The notes beneath the pieces were generated by a model, which saw only the letters and a program-made list of their open reading frames with translations, made no database searches and was not told the DNA's origin. This document shows, one piece after another, positions 7,432 to 9,397 of a stretch of DNA of 9,397 nucleotides. A program made the position numbers and the translations under genes. This DNA is from Clostridia bacterium (GTDB lineage: Bacteria; Bacillota_A; Clostridia; UBA1212; UBA1255), in NCBI GenBank assembly GCA_017522515.1, contig JAFWZH010000279.1, forward strand, positions 1-9,397, written 5' to 3'. Position 1 is the stretch's first letter. Each line of letters starts with the position of its first letter.

Positions 7432-7460
7432 TTGCATCCTGTGTCTGTTTATGTTATAAT
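7432..7460 (+). promoter_or_regulatory. Sigma-A type promoter of the two-component operon
   Basis: TTGCAT (7432-7437), a 17-bp spacer and TATAAT (7455-7460), with TGT just before as an extended -10. The elements are the same as at the hsd promoter. The response-regulator ATG lies 26 bases after the -10, leaving a very short leader with AGAGAGGTGAG as the ribosome-binding region. No clear LytTR-type direct repeats are seen upstream. Confidence 0.78.
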
Positions 7461-7486
7461 AAAAAAGACGAAAGAGAGGTGAGCTG

Positions 7487-8215
7487 ATGAACATTGCAAT
7501 TTGTGACGATGATGAAAATTTTTGCCAAACATTGTGTAAAATGGTACAAGTATATCTGCAAAATGCAAATCTTGACGCACAGCTACATATTTTTGCATCC
7601 GGAGAAGAGCTGTGTCAAGCAATGCACCATAAACAAATCGCACTTGTATTTCTTGATATTGAACTGACCGGAATGAACGGTGTGGATGTGGGACAGATAT
7701 TGCGGCATTCACAAAATTCCGATGTGCAAATCGTCTATGTATCTGCAAAAGAAGAATATGCCATGCAGCTTTTTCAGAATCGTCCTTTTGATTTTCTGGT
7801 CAAACCCATTTCGCAAAACCGATTACGTATGCTCATGGACGAATACTTCCGCATTTTTCCACAGGAGGAAAGGTATTTTTCTTACACCTCAGATAGAAAA
7901 AAAGCACAGATTGATACCTGTGAAATCCTCTATTTTGAAAGTGTACGCAAGCAACTTCGAATGATGACAATAAACGGCACAATACTGATTTACAGTAAGC
8001 TTTCAGATATTTTGGAACTGCGATTCAGTCACCGCTTTCTGCGGATTCACCAATCTTTCCTCGTAAATACCCAACACATCGCACAATTTCGGTATCAGGA
8101 AGTCATACTGACGGACGGTACAACGCTGCCTATCAGCCGCTCTTATCAGGATTCCGTCCGTGATTATATGATGCAGCACAGTCAGGAACGGGCAAAGAGG
8201 AGGAATGGGATATGA
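7487..8215 (+). CDS. LytTR-family response regulator (AgrA-like)
   Basis: This is a cytoplasmic transcription factor switched by phosphorylation from the adjacent kinase. Its 242 residues comprise a receiver domain (about 1-120) with the acidic pocket D7-D9, phospho-acceptor D57 in VFLDIEL, switch residue S86 and conserved K106 in LVKPI, all present. A LytTR DNA-binding domain follows at about 127-230 (YFSYTSDRKKAQIDTCEILYFES, then FLRIHQSFLVN and LPISRSY). LytTR regulators typically bind direct repeats upstream of virulence, bacteriocin, competence or cell-envelope genes. The target here is not visible. The start is supported by a purine-rich RBS and by the typical MNIAICDDD N-terminus. The stop overlaps the kinase start (ATGA), so the two are co-translated. 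Confidence 0.94.
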   Translation: MNIAICDDDENFCQTLCKMVQVYLQNANLDAQLHIFASGEELCQAMHHKQIALVFLDIELTGMNGVDVGQILRHSQNSDVQIVYVSAKEEYAMQLFQNRPFDFLVKPISQNRLRMLMDEYFRIFPQEERYFSYTSDRKKAQIDTCEILYFESVRKQLRMMTINGTILIYSKLSDILELRFSHRFLRIHQSFLVNTQHIAQFRYQEVILTDGTTLPISRSYQDSVRDYMMQHSQERAKRRNGI

Positions 8216-9270
8216 ACGCAGTACACCTCACGGAATTTCTGGTATTTTCTATTGCACTTTTATTGTATATTTTTGCAAATTTCCGTCTGACACGGCTTTT
8301 GAATGGAGAATCCCCAAAAGGTCAACTCAGGGAAGCTATTGCCTATATCAGTTGTATCGTCTTGAGTGAAGTAATTTTATTATACCAACTTTGCCATGCT
8401 CAATATCTACTGTGGGTGCTTATTTCTGTTTTTGTATGTCATTTTCCGATTCTATTTCTGTATGAACCCTCGCTGAGAAAGAATGCCTTAATGCAGCTGA
8501 AACTATTTGGCGGCGACTGTCTATACATTGCAGTATGGATTTTAGCAGAGGGTTCTTTTGATAATACAGATCATGAACTGCTATTTCTGACTCTGTGCGG
8601 TGCCAAACTCGTGCTGACACTTTTGGCAGAATCCTATTACCGCCGTCGTGAAAAGGAACGGATTTCACATCAAATGGAACTATACCGTCACCAAATGAAA
8701 CTAATGGAGCAGTCACAGGCACAGATTCGATTTCTGCGGCACGATATGAAAAATCATTTGCTGCATATACAACATCTTCTAATGGAACATGATGATGAAC
8801 GGCTCAAAAACTATTTACAGGAAACTGCTGCACACCTGTCCGTTTCAAATGAATTTGTCCGTTCAGGCAATCGTGATATTGACAGTCTGCTCAATTATAA
8901 ACTGCTGACAGCAAAGCAGCTTGGGACAGAGATTAAAACAGATATTGCAATTCCGTCAGATTTGAACATATCATCATTTGATGTAAATGTTATTCTCGGT
9001 AATCTTCTGGATAATGCCATTGAAGCTCTGCAAAACTGCAAGGAACGGCGGCTGTTGATCTCATTGCGTTATGATGCAGGAATTCTTTCTATCTTACTGC
9101 AAAACACCTGTATACAGAAGCCGCCTGCATTCTCTGTCAAGGGGCAGGGTCATGGATTAGGGCTGCATAGTGTACGTCATGCTTTGGAGCATTATCACGG
9201 TCAACTGAAAACTGACTATCAGGAGCATATTTTCACCGTTTCTGCCTTACTATATTTAGGGCATCTCTAA
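8212..9270 (+). CDS. Membrane sensor histidine kinase, AgrC/GHKL type
   Basis: This is a membrane sensor that phosphorylates the preceding response regulator. The 352 residues have an N-terminal half of about five hydrophobic segments (roughly 5-24, 42-61, 64-86, 97-114 and 122-140) with no extracytoplasmic domain of note, then a helical linker (145-172). The H-box FLRHDMKNHLL carries H177. The N-box NLLDNAIEA begins at N264, and the G-box GQGHGLGL is at 311-318. This matches the HPK10 group, whose best-known members sense peptide pheromones (AgrC, ComD). No agrB/agrD-like peptide or processing gene is in the window, so the signal is unknown. AGGAGG at 8198-8203 precedes the ATG by 8 bases. 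All catalytic motifs are intact. Confidence 0.93.
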   Translation: MNAVHLTEFLVFSIALLLYIFANFRLTRLLNGESPKGQLREAIAYISCIVLSEVILLYQLCHAQYLLWVLISVFVCHFPILFLYEPSLRKNALMQLKLFGGDCLYIAVWILAEGSFDNTDHELLFLTLCGAKLVLTLLAESYYRRREKERISHQMELYRHQMKLMEQSQAQIRFLRHDMKNHLLHIQHLLMEHDDERLKNYLQETAAHLSVSNEFVRSGNRDIDSLLNYKLLTAKQLGTEIKTDIAIPSDLNISSFDVNVILGNLLDNAIEALQNCKERRLLISLRYDAGILSILLQNTCIQKPPAFSVKGQGHGLGLHSVRHALEHYHGQLKTDYQEHIFTVSALLYLGHL

Positions 9271-9289
9271 AAACCCCTTTTGAGAAAAA

Positions 9290-9368
9290 ACAGCTATGCA
9301 CGACATCTATTTCGTCAACCTCCCTCGGAGTGCGAAAGCACGCCTTCGGGAGGTTTCCTTGTAGCTGT
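9290..9368. other. Nested hairpin element downstream of the sensor kinase gene
   Basis: ACAGCTA (9290-9296) pairs with TAGCTGT (9362-9368). Inside it, AACCTCCC (9317-9324) pairs with GGGAGGTT (9348-9355). At its tip, GTGC (9330-9333) pairs with GCAC (9338-9341) around a GAAA tetraloop. Read on the - strand, the outer arm runs directly into six T residues (complement of 9285-9290), as in a terminator for a convergent gene to the right. On the + strand a T-rich run follows only at 9382-9390. It could be a bidirectional terminator region or a small structured RNA. No coding sequence is seen in 9271-9397. Confidence 0.5.
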
Positions 9369-9397
9369 CATACCTATCTGCTTTTTCTTTAATCAAA

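Noticed and set aside
1..9397. CRISPR arrays, tRNA or rRNA genes, insertion sequences and integrases
   Set aside because: No regularly spaced direct repeats, no RNA-gene signatures and no transposase or recombinase motifs were seen on either strand.

Overview
The window looks like a stretch of a low-GC Bacillota (Clostridia-type) chromosome. This rests on AT-rich codon use, strong AGGAGG ribosome-binding sites, sigma-A promoters with extended -10 boxes, and an Agr/LytTR-style two-component pair. The species cannot be fixed from sequence alone.

Layout, all on the + strand: (1) 1-702, the C-terminal part of McrC, the nuclease subunit of a McrBC-type (type IV) methylation-dependent restriction system, cut by the window edge. 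(2) 703-933, an intergenic region with a hairpin terminator (796-821) and a strong promoter (854-882). (3) 934-7350, a five-gene type I restriction-modification operon in the order hsdR, a small coiled-coil/zinc-ribbon gene, hsdS, a 236-residue gene of uncharacterised type, hsdM. (4) A UUCG-loop terminator (7361-7382), then a second promoter and a LytTR response regulator overlapping a GHKL-type sensor kinase (7487-9270). (5) A folded, gene-free tail (9271-9397).

Two things stand out. First, hsdR is broken at its start. A good RBS and an ATG at 934 open a canonical HsdR N-terminus, but codon 9 is TAA. The remaining 892 codons are open and carry the nuclease and all helicase motifs that I can recognise. 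Restriction may therefore be off or much reduced, while the methyltransferase genes (hsdS, hsdM) remain intact. Second, the gene between hsdS and hsdM encodes a protein whose motifs resemble a class III nucleotide-cyclase-like (palm) fold. It has an early LDLLGF aspartate, a second aspartate in an SDS motif, then an RGAI segment and an FGEG segment. It is much more AT-rich than hsdM and is tightly overlapped with both neighbours. Together with the small zinc-ribbon gene, it makes this an unusual type I operon with two accessory genes.

How the genes should work together: HsdS (two target-recognition domains) with HsdM would form an N6-adenine methyltransferase, and HsdR would add ATP-dependent translocation and cleavage of unmodified DNA. 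McrC next door belongs to a system that attacks modified DNA, so this is a small defence island. The two-component pair has its own promoter and is separated by a terminator, so it is probably functionally independent.
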